A stretch of 62,987 nucleotides of DNA. Origin: Mycobacterium sp. (lineage in GTDB: Bacteria; Actinomycetota; Actinomycetes; Mycobacteriales; Mycobacteriaceae). Position numbers and translations under genes: made by a program. The DNA lies in the NCBI RefSeq assembly GCF_002863225.1, contig NZ_PKEK01000080.1, forward strand, positions 1 to 62,987, in the 5' to 3' direction. Position 1 is the first letter of the stretch, and every line of letters starts with the position of its first letter. Below, piece by piece: positions 8,171 through 15,964 of the stretch. The notes beneath the pieces are model-generated. The model saw only the letters and a program-made list of their open reading frames with translations, had not been told where the DNA came from and ran no database searches.

Positions 8171-8550
8171 GGCCGTTGCGTTCGTTTCGCCAGGGCCCGT
8201 AGCGCGTCACGCAAACCCGTGGATTCCGCGGGACCCATCTGCTCCACAAAGTGGTGCAGCACCAGTTCAGGACGTCCACCGCCGTCGAGAGCCTCCCGCA
8301 TCAGGCGCGCGCTGTGCTGCTCGCGCGACAGGGTCGGCCAGTACCGGTAGGCCTTACCGTCGCGTTCGCGGGCCAGCCAGCCCTTCGTATGCAGGTTGTC
8401 CATGGTCGACATGACCGTGGTGTAGGCGATGGTGCGCTCGGTGGCCAAGTCGTCGAAAACCTCGCGCACCGTCGTCGCCGAGGACGGATCGCGGCTCCAG
8501 ATGCGGTCCATCACCGCGGCCTCAAGCTCACCGAATCCTCGAATTCGCAC
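8167..8550 (-). CDS. blaI: BlaI/MecI/CopY-family repressor
   Basis: This 127-aa winged-helix repressor has the family pattern FGELEAAVMDRIWSR, then REVFDDL, then AYTTVMSTMDNLHTKGWL, with a C-terminal dimerisation helix. The start codon is GTG at 8550, preceded by GGAGG at 6-nt spacing. It lies upstream of and overlaps the BlaR-like protease gene. Three matching palindromic sites (536, 7068, 8621) suggest it represses its own operon, the Met-rich operon and the membrane gene at 485. CopY-type copper control is an alternative, but the usual C-terminal CxC metal site is absent. Confidence 0.88.
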   Translation of the reverse strand: MRIRGFGELEAAVMDRIWSRDPSSATTVREVFDDLATERTIAYTTVMSTMDNLHTKGWLARERDGKAYRYWPTLSREQHSARLMREALDGGGRPELVLHHFVEQMGPAESTGLRDALRALAKRTQRP

Positions 8551-8620
8551 TGTGGGCCTCCAGCCGTTGGAAGCGGGGCGCCACCGCCGACCGAAGAGGC
8601 GCGGGCGACCCGAAGCGTTG

Positions 8621-8647
8621 TACTAGGTCCGTACGTAGACAGTACTA
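8621..8647. promoter_or_regulatory. Putative BlaI-type operator 3 (autoregulatory)
   Basis: TACTA at 8621-8625 and at 8643-8647 form a symmetrical site except for the central base of each arm. It lies about 70 bp upstream of the blaI GTG. The inner GTACGTA resembles the centre of operator 1. It is weaker than the other two sites. Confidence 0.5.
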
Positions 8648-8704
8648 GCGTCAGGTCGCCGAATCCAACGAGTCGAAGCTGCTGCGGCGGTTCCACCAGT
8701 TGGC

Positions 8705-8728
8705 ATATACGGGTGGGGGGTATATGAT
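8705..8728. promoter_or_regulatory. RicR/CsoR-type copper box and -10 of the lpqS-cysK2 operon
   Basis: ATATAC (8705-8710) and GTATAT (8720-8725) flank the G-rich spacer GGGTGGGGG. TATGAT (8723-8728), a TANNNT -10 box, overlaps the right arm and ends 7 nt before an ATG at 8735. The layout nearly repeats in front of the second lpqS at 26671. RicR operators occur at this place (lpqS) in M. tuberculosis. Confidence 0.65.
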
Positions 8729-8734
8729 CACGGC

Positions 8735-8887
8735 ATGTCCGCTGTCCAGCTCGACGCGTTTGTCCCCGGTCAGGTGACCGGGCAGCGTCAGCGCGTGGTC
8801 TGCGGCCAGGTGCTCGTTGGTCAGCGCGCCACCCACGCCCCGGTACCTCGCGAGGACCGGTGCGGGATCGGTGGCGGAGATGTCTGA
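8735..8887 (+). CDS. Leaderless 50-aa leader ORF upstream of lpqS
   Basis: An ATG exactly at the predicted transcription start opens a 50-codon frame (MSAVQLDAFVPGQVTG...). It ends in TGA at 8885-8887, overlapping the lpqS start (8880) by 8 nt. It has two Cys and no recognised domain. The overlap would couple translation of lpqS to it. It could be a regulatory leader peptide or chance; no similar frame precedes the second lpqS, which itself begins near the promoter. Confidence 0.4.
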   Translation: MSAVQLDAFVPGQVTGQRQRVVCGQVLVGQRATHAPVPREDRCGIGGGDV

Positions 8888-9308
8888 CCTGGCTCGCGTG
8901 ACACCACGGTCCCGGCGTGTGGTGGCGGCGCTTGCGGTGCTGTGGCTGGCGGGCTGGGTGCTGGCCGTGGGCGCTCATGATGTCGGCGCTCATCGGGAGT
9001 CGGTGGTCGCACAGCAGGCGCACGCGATGCTGGATTCGCCGCATGGCGGGTTGCCCGTCACCGCGGGTCACCCGCATCTGGACCGCGGCTCGGCGCTGCC
9101 GCATCCGGAGTGGTTGATGACCGCGGTGATACCTCGGGCATCAACCGTGGTGGGCGCGTTGATGCTGGTGGGTGTCGTCGTGGGGGCCGCCGCGGCGGGA
9201 TGGTTGGTCCTGTCATCGGTGCCGGCAGGGCGGGGTCCACCGGCTGGGCCTGCTGCCGTTCTCGCCGGTCAAGATCGTTTGATCCGGTTCTGTTTGTCTC
9301 GTCGCTGA
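8880..9308 (+). CDS. lpqS: LpqS-family exported protein (copy 1)
   Basis: This protein of about 142 aa has a strongly hydrophobic N-terminal segment (VVAALAVLWLAGWVLAVGAH), then a His-rich exported region (GAHDVGAHRE, GHPHLDRG), a second membrane segment (about 108-130) and a conserved tail GRGPP...DRLIRFCLSRR. The same tail occurs in the copies at 12309 and 26700. LpqS is the first gene of the RicR-controlled Rv0847-Rv0849 cluster of M. tuberculosis, and here too cysK2 and an MFS gene follow. The ATG at 8880 follows GGCGGAG closely. A role in periplasmic copper handling is likely but unproven. Confidence 0.75.
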   Translation: MSDLARVTPRSRRVVAALAVLWLAGWVLAVGAHDVGAHRESVVAQQAHAMLDSPHGGLPVTAGHPHLDRGSALPHPEWLMTAVIPRASTVVGALMLVGVVVGAAAAGWLVLSSVPAGRGPPAGPAAVLAGQDRLIRFCLSRR

Positions 9309-9318
9309 CTGGTCAGCG
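9303..9318. repeat. Palindrome at the lpqS stop codon (copy 1)
   Basis: CGCTGAC and GTCAGCG form a 16-bp near-palindrome containing the lpqS TGA. A perfect version lies at the matching place of the second locus (27195-27210). It may attenuate transcription or stabilise mRNA between lpqS and cysK2. Confidence 0.45.
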
Positions 9319-9415
9319 TCAGGTCGTTGGGCGGATGCCCACGGCCGGTGACCGCTGACCTCTGTCACGTGCCGCGCGGTGCCGCGCGGTCCCGCCAAGA
9401 AAGCGACGATTCCTG

Positions 9416-10564
9416 ATGACTGACGTTTTATCGTTCGAGAACACTTGTGTGAAGCCGATTTCCGCGCTGCGGGTCGTGCAGCCGCGTGACTGCGGCCAGC
9501 CCGCCCCGGGCACGCATCTTAGGCCGGGCGCGATGGTCGGCCACACCCCCGTGTCGCGGGTTGGGGCGCCGTTGGCGCCGGCCGGGCGGGGGTTTTGGGC
9601 CAAGTTGGAAGGCTTCAATCCTGGCGGCAGCATGAAAGACCGCCCCGCCATGCACATGATCGAGTCCGCCCGCGCTCGGGGCGAGCTGGCGCCCGGGGCC
9701 CGCATCGTGGAGTCCACCAGCGGCAGTCTGGGCTTGGGGCTGGCGCTGGCGGGGCAGGCCTACGGTCACCCGGTCACGGTGGTCACCGACCCCGGGATGG
9801 AGCCGATCGTGCGTCACATGTTGGCCGCCTACGGCGCGCAGGTGGAGCTGGTCAGCGAGCCGCACCCAGTGGGGGGCTGGCAGCAGGCCCGCAAAGACCG
9901 CGTCGCTGGGTTGCTGGCCGCTCACCCTGGGGCGTGGTGCCCGGATCAGTACAGCAACCCCGACAACATCGCCGGCTACCGGTCGTTGGCGCTGGAGCTC
10001 ATGGACCAGATCGGCCGGGTCGATGTGCTGGTGTGCTCGGTAGGCACCGGCGGGCATTCTGCCGGGGTGGCGCGGGTGTTGCGCCAGTTCAACCCGGAGA
10101 TGACGCTGATCGGTGTCGACACGATCGGCTCGACCATTTTCGGTCAGCCGGTGGCATCGCGGTTGATGCGCGGGCTGGGCTCCAGCATTTACCCGCGCAA
10201 CATCGACTACCGGGCTTTCAATGAGGTGCATTGGGTCGCCCCGCGGGAGGCGGTCTGGGCGGCTCGCGCCCTGGCGTCCAGCCAGTTCGCCAGCGGCGGC
10301 TGGAGCGTGGGAGCCGTGGCGTTGGTCGCGGGGTGGGCGGCGCGCACTTATCCCGACGACGCCCGGATCGCTGCGGTGTTTCCCGACGGGCCGCAACGTT
10401 ACTTTGACACCATCTACAACGACGAGTACTGCCGTCACCATCAGCTGCTGGATTGGCAACCCGTAGCTGAGCCGGCGTTTATCGCCGACCCCGGCCAGCA
10501 GACCGTGAAGTCGTGGACTCGGACCACCACCGTCACCAACCCTGCATTGGTGGCGGCCGCATGA
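9416..10564 (+). CDS. cysK2: PLP-dependent beta-replacement enzyme CysK2 (copy a)
   Basis: This 382-aa fold-type II enzyme has the PLP lysine in NPGGSMKDRP (K74), the substrate loop ESTSGSLGLGLALAG and the phosphate-binding SVGTGGHSAG. It matches CysK2 of M. tuberculosis, which makes S-sulfocysteine from O-phosphoserine and thiosulfate, and its C-terminus is longer than in CysK/CysM. It is downstream of lpqS and overlaps the following MFS gene by ATGA, as in the RicR-controlled Rv0847-0849 cluster. A second copy at 27305 is very similar but lacks one residue next to the PLP lysine. The alternative reading is an SbnA-like aminocarboxyethyl-glutamate synthase. Confidence 0.85.
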   Translation: MTDVLSFENTCVKPISALRVVQPRDCGQPAPGTHLRPGAMVGHTPVSRVGAPLAPAGRGFWAKLEGFNPGGSMKDRPAMHMIESARARGELAPGARIVESTSGSLGLGLALAGQAYGHPVTVVTDPGMEPIVRHMLAAYGAQVELVSEPHPVGGWQQARKDRVAGLLAAHPGAWCPDQYSNPDNIAGYRSLALELMDQIGRVDVLVCSVGTGGHSAGVARVLRQFNPEMTLIGVDTIGSTIFGQPVASRLMRGLGSSIYPRNIDYRAFNEVHWVAPREAVWAARALASSQFASGGWSVGAVALVAGWAARTYPDDARIAAVFPDGPQRYFDTIYNDEYCRHHQLLDWQPVAEPAFIADPGQQTVKSWTRTTTVTNPALVAAA

Positions 10565-12063
10565 GGGATTTCTTGACGCGGTGGCGCAGTTTCGACGGTC
10601 CCGCAAAGGTACTGATGCTCAACCAGTTTGGCATCAACATGGGTTTCTACCTGCTGATGCCGTATCTGGCTGGGTATCTCGTGGGCCCGCTCGGGCTTGC
10701 CGCCTGGGCGGTCGGGCTGGTACTGGGGGTGCGTAACTTCTCCCAGCAGGGCATGTTCATCGTGGGCGGTACCCTGGCCGACCGGATCGGCTACAAGCCG
10801 TTGATCGTAGCCGGGTGTGTGCTGCGCACCGGCGCGTTCGCGATGCTGATCGTGGCCCACTCCCTGCCGGCGGTGGTGATCGCCGCCGCGGCCACCGGGT
10901 TCGCCGGAGCGTTGTTCAATCCGGCGGTGCGGGCCTATCTGGCCGCCGAGGCCGGCGAGCGCCGCGTCGAGGCGTTCGCGGTGTTCAACATCTTTTACCA
11001 AGCCGGGATCCTGCTCGGCCCGCTGGTCGGGTTGACGTTGGGGGCCATCGATTTTCGGGTCAGCGCCGCCGTCGCGGCGGCGGTGTTCGCCGCGCTGACG
11101 GTGGCGCAGCTGATGGCGCTGCCACAGCGCGAGCTCGACCGGGCCCCAGCAAAGACGTCGTTTACTCAGGACTGGCGGATGGTCCTGGGTAACCGATCGT
11201 TTGTACTGTTCGCGGCCGCGATGATCGGCACCTACGTGTTGACGTTTCAGGTGTATCTGGCGTTGCCGTTGCAGGCTTCAATGCTGGCTCCGGGGGCGCA
11301 AAGTCGGCTGGTAGCTGTCATGTTCGCTGTCTCGGGCCTGATCGCGGTCGCCGGACAGTTACGCATCACCGGCTGGTTCGCCGACCGGTGGGGGTCTGGG
11401 CGCAGCCTGGTCGCCGGCGTGGCCGTGGTGGCAGGCTCGTTCGTCCCTCTGGCCGTCGTCCCGAACGGCCAGAGGTTTGGGACACCGATCGCGGTGCTCG
11501 CCCTGCTGGTCTCGGCGGCCATGCTCGCGATCGGCTCGGCGGCGGTATTCCCCTTCGAGATGGACACCGTGATTGCTCTGGCTGGAAACCGGCGGGTGGG
11601 AACCCACTACGGGTTCTACAACACTGTCGTCGGCGCCGGAATCCTGATCGGCAACCTTGCCACCGGGACTGCGTTCGGTGCCGCGCAACGATTCGGCGCC
11701 GGATCGCTGGTATGGGGCGGGCTGACGCTGATCGGGACCGGTGCCGCGTTCGCGCTGTGGGGTCTGGAAAGAACCCGTCAGCGTCGCAGCGCTGTCGCGG
11801 AACTCGACGCTGCCGAATCGGCGGCGCCATCGCCGAGCGCCAGGAGCAGGCGGTGCACGAGCGGACCCCCGCAGCGGCCCGCCGACCGGTCGCGAGTCCG
11901 CTGTGCGCACCCAGACACACCGGGCACACCGCCAGCCGTAACACTGTGCACCGGCATTCGTCGAGGCCGGTCCGCCAACGCGAATGCGGGTGTTCTCGCG
12001 CCCAGGGCACCGGCAACCAGACCGGCGATCAACCTGTCCGGCGCACCGCGGCGGTGGACGTGA
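10561..12063 (+). CDS. MFS transporter, Rv0849-like, with extended C-terminus
   Basis: This 12-helix MFS transporter of about 500 aa starts at an ATG that overlaps the cysK2 stop (ATGA), showing translational coupling. Transporter homology ends near residue 415. The last 85 residues are polar and Arg/Pro/Ala-rich with no structure visible, so the ancestral stop may have been lost by frameshift. In M. tuberculosis the equivalent gene Rv0849 belongs to the RicR regulon and encodes a probable copper-responsive exporter of about 419 aa. The substrate is unknown; a CysK2 product or metal complex is possible. Confidence 0.8.
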   Translation: MRDFLTRWRSFDGPAKVLMLNQFGINMGFYLLMPYLAGYLVGPLGLAAWAVGLVLGVRNFSQQGMFIVGGTLADRIGYKPLIVAGCVLRTGAFAMLIVAHSLPAVVIAAAATGFAGALFNPAVRAYLAAEAGERRVEAFAVFNIFYQAGILLGPLVGLTLGAIDFRVSAAVAAAVFAALTVAQLMALPQRELDRAPAKTSFTQDWRMVLGNRSFVLFAAAMIGTYVLTFQVYLALPLQASMLAPGAQSRLVAVMFAVSGLIAVAGQLRITGWFADRWGSGRSLVAGVAVVAGSFVPLAVVPNGQRFGTPIAVLALLVSAAMLAIGSAAVFPFEMDTVIALAGNRRVGTHYGFYNTVVGAGILIGNLATGTAFGAAQRFGAGSLVWGGLTLIGTGAAFALWGLERTRQRRSAVAELDAAESAAPSPSARSRRCTSGPPQRPADRSRVRCAHPDTPGTPPAVTLCTGIRRGRSANANAGVLAPRAPATRPAINLSGAPRRWT

Positions 12064-12083
12064 CGCTGCAGCCGCTGACTGCG

Positions 12084-12100
12084 ATACCCTTAGCCGGTAT
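12084..12100. promoter_or_regulatory. Weak copper-box-like repeat
   Basis: ATACC (12084-12088) and GGTAT (12096-12100) flank CTTAGCC. It lies in the 245-bp gap before the third lpqS paralogue and may be an auxiliary or decayed operator. Confidence 0.3.
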
Positions 12101-12242
12101 AGGTACCACGCGGCTTCGCGCCAGCGAGCCGGCCGCTCCTAGCGGCGCGAGTGCCCCTGGCCGCTTCAGCTGCGCTGATGAAGGGAATGGGCGCCGTCAC
12201 GTTGGCCCGGCGCGGCGCGGTTCCGCTGATGCTGTCTTCCGT

Positions 12243-12266
12243 ATACCCCCCGTCCTTAGGTACAAT
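12243..12266 (+). promoter_or_regulatory. Copper box and -10 element of lpqS copy 3
   Basis: TATACCCCCC starts at 12243 and GGTA ends the site at 12262. This is the same C-run plus GTAT-type edge as the boxes at 8705 and 26671 but in the opposite orientation. TACAAT (12261-12266) is a good TANNNT -10 box about 40 bp upstream of the GTG at 12309. Confidence 0.5.
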
Positions 12267-12308
12267 TCCGGCATCAGAGGACCCAGCCACGCCGGCAGAT
12301 CGGCGACG

Positions 12309-12692
12309 GTGCGGACCGCATGCGCGACAGCGCTGGCGGTGGGTCTCGTGCTGGTGGCTCTGGGCTGTGGATGGGTGCATTTCGCCGGCCTACGGTTCGA
12401 CGCGGCGCACACTTCGGCCTCATCGCCGCAGCCCACCCACGGCAGTATCCACGCCGACCACGCATCCGCTGACCGTGGACTGGCGCCGCGATGCTCGAAG
12501 TTGCTGGCCACCACAGCGCTGCCGGCGCAGGCCGCCAGCCTGGCCGGACTCGGCCTGGTGGTGGCGCTGGGCGTCGCCGCGGGTACCTGGGCACCTCGCG
12601 TTGCAACCGCCGGCCGCGGCCCGCCCGTGCTGCCGGGTCCTGTCATTTCCGGCCGAGACCTGTTGACGCGGTTCGGTATCGCGCGCCGCTGA
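12309..12692 (+). CDS. LpqS-family lipoprotein-like exported protein (copy 3)
   Basis: The GTG at 12309 opens a 127-aa protein with a signal-like N-terminus ending ALGC, a possible but imperfect lipobox. A His-containing exported region follows (HGSIHADHASADRG), then a membrane segment, then the conserved LpqS tail GRGPP...RDLLTRFGIARR. The open frame extends to 11388 but only this part has homology. It has its own copper-box promoter and no cysK2 behind it. It appears to be a diverged third paralogue of the genes at 8880 and 26700. Confidence 0.6.
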   Translation: MRTACATALAVGLVLVALGCGWVHFAGLRFDAAHTSASSPQPTHGSIHADHASADRGLAPRCSKLLATTALPAQAASLAGLGLVVALGVAAGTWAPRVATAGRGPPVLPGPVISGRDLLTRFGIARR

Positions 12693-13232
12693 CCAGCTGG
12701 CCGCAAGCTTTCGTCTCACTGCCGGCGCAGCGGGTTGGCGTCCTGTCAACCGTGGGCTCGTGCTCGCGGCGCGGTGAACACTCATGCGGCCCACAGCCCG
12801 CGCGGTAGCGCCTCACGTCGTGGCGCACCAGCCCCGGGCAGCTCTGCCCTCGCCGCCGGCGATGTCTCTGCCGGCTCCACGCCACCGCTGGGCGCACTCG
12901 AAGCCCGTGCTGTCACATCCGGAAAGGAAAAGTTCCCTTGTCCTGGACTGGCACCATCATTGCGCCGCACTCGCCGGCTGCTGGGCGCGAGAATCTGCCG
13001 CGCAGAGGCCGCCCGCCGCACCCCGCGGTCGCCGGACCACAACCGACAAGCCCGGTGCGTGTCGCCGCGGCCGACGATCCCGTCCGCGGCGACCATTTCA
13101 CAAGCGCCCGCACGTTGGTCAGCGTGACCGCAGCGACCGCCCGAGACGGGCGTGCCGATCCCGCGAGGACGCACTCCCTGCGCAAGTTACCGACTCATTC
13201 CTTTTCGCTGCTCGTTAAGCCTAGGTGACACA
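12693..13232. other. 540-bp gap, no supported gene
   Basis: Several overlapping frames on both strands cross this stretch, but none has a plausible start with a ribosome binding site, a signal peptide or a recognisable domain. All are rich in Arg, Pro and Ala, as expected of out-of-frame GC-rich DNA. Confidence 0.5.
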
Positions 13233-14423
13233 ATGGATTTCGCCGCTTTACCGCCGGAGATCAATTCAGCCAGCATGTACGCCGGCCCTGGCTCGGGACC
13301 GATGCTTCTCGCCGCAGCCACCTGGGACGGTCTAGCTGATGACCTGTATTCCAGCGCCGCGTCCTACCAGTCGGTGATCTCCGGGCTGACCGGCGGGCCC
13401 TGGCTGGGCCCGGCATCGGCGGCGATGGCGGCCGCGGCGACACCGAATGTGGTGTGGATGACGACCGTCGCGGACCAGGCTGTGCAGACCGCCGGTCAAG
13501 CACGGATGGCGGTGGCCGCCTATGAGGCGGCGTTCGCGATGACCGTGCCTCCACCGGTGATCGCGGCCAACCGCAGCCTGTTGATGGCGCTGATCGCCAC
13601 CAATGTGTTGGGGCAAAACACCCCGGCGATCGCGTCCACCGAAGCCCTCTACGACGCGATGTGGGCCCAGGACGCCGCCGCGATGTACAGCTATGCCGCC
13701 GACTCAGCGAGCGCGGCGAATCTACCGACGTTCGCTGTGCCGCAACACACCACGACCACAGCCGGCCTGCAGGGGCAGGTCGCCGCTGTCAGCCACGCCA
13801 CCGGCACCTCCGTAGCCACGAGCGCTCAGACGGCGCTGTCCCAGCTGACCGCCGCGACACCGCAGACCCTGCAGAGCCTGTCGGCCCCCACCTCGACAAC
13901 AACGGCGTCGGGACTCGCGTCGCTGACGACGCTGCAGCCGGTGATGTCGGCGACCAGTTCGCTGGGATGGATAACCAGTGCGGGACTGTCCAACGCCAAC
14001 CAGTTGAAAAATCTCTTCCCCGCCGTCGGCGCCGCGGGCACGGGAGCCGCCGCTGCGTTGCCCGCCGCCGCCGATGGGCTTGCACCGGCAACCAGCGCGG
14101 TGGGCCCGACAAGCCTTGCCGGCCTGGGATCGGGGGGAACTCAGGCCGCGGCGTCGGCCGCGGTGGGTCGCGCGGGCACGATCGGCCCGCTATCAGTACC
14201 CCAAAGCTGGGCTACCGGTGCGGCACCGATGAGCGCTGCCGGGTCGGCGCTGGCGCCAAGCCCAAGCGTGTCCGCGCCGGTCGGGGCCGCCGCGCCGACA
14301 AGCATGCTCGGACCGGTGCCGCTGGCACCGGCCGCCGGTCGCACTGACCCCAGCCCGGCCAGCGCGACACCCCGATTCGATAGCCGTCCCAGCGTCGTTC
14401 CGCGGTCACCGGCCGCCGGATGA
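13233..14423 (+). CDS. PPE family protein, SVP subgroup
   Basis: This 396-aa protein starts MDFAALPPEINSASMYAGPG with the PPE motif. It has the alpha-helical PPE domain of about 180 aa (WLGPAS, then ALYDAMWAQDAAAMYSYA) and the GxxSVPxxW motif (GPLSVPQSW) near residue 320. The tail is Ala/Ser/Pro-rich. PPE proteins are secreted by ESX systems with PE partners; no PE gene is adjacent. The ATG follows a weak AGGTGA site. A 13-bp hairpin closes the unit at 14442-14471. Position among copper genes is suggestive but no copper box is visible just upstream. Confidence 0.9.
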   Translation: MDFAALPPEINSASMYAGPGSGPMLLAAATWDGLADDLYSSAASYQSVISGLTGGPWLGPASAAMAAAATPNVVWMTTVADQAVQTAGQARMAVAAYEAAFAMTVPPPVIAANRSLLMALIATNVLGQNTPAIASTEALYDAMWAQDAAAMYSYAADSASAANLPTFAVPQHTTTTAGLQGQVAAVSHATGTSVATSAQTALSQLTAATPQTLQSLSAPTSTTTASGLASLTTLQPVMSATSSLGWITSAGLSNANQLKNLFPAVGAAGTGAAAALPAAADGLAPATSAVGPTSLAGLGSGGTQAAASAAVGRAGTIGPLSVPQSWATGAAPMSAAGSALAPSPSVSAPVGAAAPTSMLGPVPLAPAAGRTDPSPASATPRFDSRPSVVPRSPAAG

Positions 14424-14441
14424 CACCACACCCAACAGTGT

Positions 14442-14471
14442 TGCGGTGCTGCGGTTTACCGCAGCACCGCA
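14442..14471 (+). terminator. Strong terminator hairpin after PPE gene
   Basis: A perfect 13-bp stem (14442-14454 with 14459-14471) closes a TTTA loop 19 nt after the PPE stop codon. It has no T-tract, typical of mycobacterial terminators. Confidence 0.75.
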
Positions 14472-14491
14472 CCGAAGGATAGGAGGCCCAG

Positions 14492-14905
14492 ATGAGGACC
14501 CTCAGGTCAATCGGCGCGGGTCGCGCGCCAGCCAAGCACACCACGGACCGACGTCACCGGCCATCACGTGGTGAGCGCGCCGCACCCTCGCCGGAGAACG
14601 CGGTGAGGACGTCCGTGCGGCCTCATCACGCCACGACTCGTTGCTGCGACCGCGACCCGTATGCGACCTGGGACGCCGCGTATGTGCTTGGTTCACTGTC
14701 AGCGGACGACCGACGCGAGTACGAGGCGCACATGAGCTTGTGTCGGAACTGCCGCGACGTCGTCGCAGACCTCAGCGTCATTCCCGCGTGGCTCGCGCTC
14801 CTCGATCGCATCGAGGCCGCCGGCCCAGCCCAGCAAACCTCCCGCGCCGCAGGCCCCAATACGCATGATCGATGCCGCAGACCGAAGCTGTGGAGGCATC
14901 GATGA
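14492..14905 (+). CDS. Zinc-finger anti-sigma-factor-like protein
   Basis: This 137-aa protein has an anti-sigma ZAS-type core (AAYVLGSLSADDRREYEAHMSLCRNC) with the HxxxCxxC zinc motif. The long N-terminal arm is basic and there is no transmembrane segment, so it is soluble, unlike RskA-type proteins. The ATG follows a strong ribosome binding site (GGAGG, 6 nt). No sigma factor gene lies nearby. It could be a truncated anti-sigma factor or a soluble one acting on a chromosomal sigma factor. Confidence 0.6.
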   Translation: MRTLRSIGAGRAPAKHTTDRRHRPSRGERAAPSPENAVRTSVRPHHATTRCCDRDPYATWDAAYVLGSLSADDRREYEAHMSLCRNCRDVVADLSVIPAWLALLDRIEAAGPAQQTSRAAGPNTHDRCRRPKLWRHR

Positions 14906-15099
14906 TGGCGTGTTCCGAGCGCGGCGCGGCCCCGAGTTCACCTCAGCGCGATCCGCCACAGGCACCTCGTCGGGCCATGCCCGCCCGGGCTTGACCGGCC
15001 TTTCCCCGACCGGGCGCCCGCAACCGTCGAACACGCGGCACCGCTCATCAGCACGACCAACCAGGGCACAACCACCAACATCGAGGAGACACCACACAC

Positions 15100-15735
15100 A
15101 TGACACGACCATCACCGCTTGTCGCGGCGGCCGCATTCGCGACTGTGCTCACCCTATCCGCATGCAGCAACGCGACCCATCAGCCCGGCCCGGCCAGCTC
15201 AGCCGCGGCCCCCGCTAACGCATCGAACTCGCCGTCGAGCGGGCCGACGCACGACGACGCGGACGTCACGTTCGCCCAGCAGATGATTCCCCACCACCAG
15301 CAAGCCATCCAGATGAGCGACATCATCCTCGCCAAACCGGGGATCGACCCGCGCGTCACGCAGCTGGCCAACCAGATCACAGCCGCACAAGGACCCGAAA
15401 TCCAGATGATGCAGACCTGGCTGCGCCAATGGGGGCGGCCGCTCGCGCCGACGCCCGCCACACCAGCAACCGCCATGCCGGCAATGCCCGGCCACGGCGC
15501 CATGAGCGGGATGATGTCAGACGCCGACATGGCCGCCCTGCACAACGCCGACGGGCCTGCCGCGAGCAAGCTGTTCCTGACCCAGATGATTGAACACCAC
15601 CGAGGCGCCATCGACGCGGCCCAAGCCGAAATCAGCGCCGGCCGCAATGCGCCAGCCGTGACGCTGGCGCGCTCCATCGTCGCCAGTCAGCAGCAGGAGA
15701 TTGCCACCATGCAAAGTCTCGGGGCATCGCTGTAG
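15100..15735 (+). CDS. DUF305 lipoprotein (copper-associated)
   Basis: This 211-aa protein has a lipoprotein signal ending LSAC (Cys about residue 22), a Ser/Pro/Ala linker and a duplicated DUF305 helical domain. Each repeat carries a MIxHH motif (FAQQMIPHHQQAIQMS and FLTQMIEHHRGAIDAA). A Met/Pro/Gly-rich linker (AMPAMPGHGAMSGMM) joins the repeats. DUF305 proteins are ferritin-like and often occur in copper-resistance clusters (CopM type). GAGGAG lies before the ATG. It probably binds copper at the cell surface. Confidence 0.85.
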   Translation: MTRPSPLVAAAAFATVLTLSACSNATHQPGPASSAAAPANASNSPSSGPTHDDADVTFAQQMIPHHQQAIQMSDIILAKPGIDPRVTQLANQITAAQGPEIQMMQTWLRQWGRPLAPTPATPATAMPAMPGHGAMSGMMSDADMAALHNADGPAASKLFLTQMIEHHRGAIDAAQAEISAGRNAPAVTLARSIVASQQQEIATMQSLGASL

Positions 15736-15808
15736 GTGGCGCCTGGTTCGCCGCGACCGTCTTCGCCGCCGGGCCGCCAAGGCCGATGCTGGTCTGCTTC
15801 GTGGTGGT

Positions 15809-15895
15809 TCAGATCGCATAGTCCAGGCGGGTCATCATGCCGGCCGCCTGGTGATAGGTGTTGTGGCAGTGCAGCATCCACACGCCGGGATCTTG
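15809..15895 (-). pseudogene. 3' remnant of a second mmcO
   Basis: From 15819 to 15891 the sequence equals 18509-18581, the 3' end of mmcO, with one mismatch at 15824. It still encodes the C-terminal copper motif (GVWMLHCHNTYHQAAGM, then TRLDY) but nothing of the gene upstream of it remains. It lies just beyond the PPE-SHOCT pseudogene, so an mmcO/PPE block was probably duplicated and then lost. Confidence 0.8.
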
Positions 15896-15964
15896 TGATA
15901 AAGGAGATCCAGAATGCCGCGTCGTCGGCCACCCATGGCGACGCGGTGCAGATCGCCACATGAG

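Noticed and set aside
7217..8550. Beta-lactam resistance locus
   Set aside because: blaI and blaR types are present but the BlaR lacks a penicillin-binding sensor and no beta-lactamase gene is nearby.
12782..13228. Several overlapping frames between lpqS copy 3 and the PPE gene
   Set aside because: Mutually exclusive frames on both strands with random-looking Arg/Pro composition and no ribosome binding sites.
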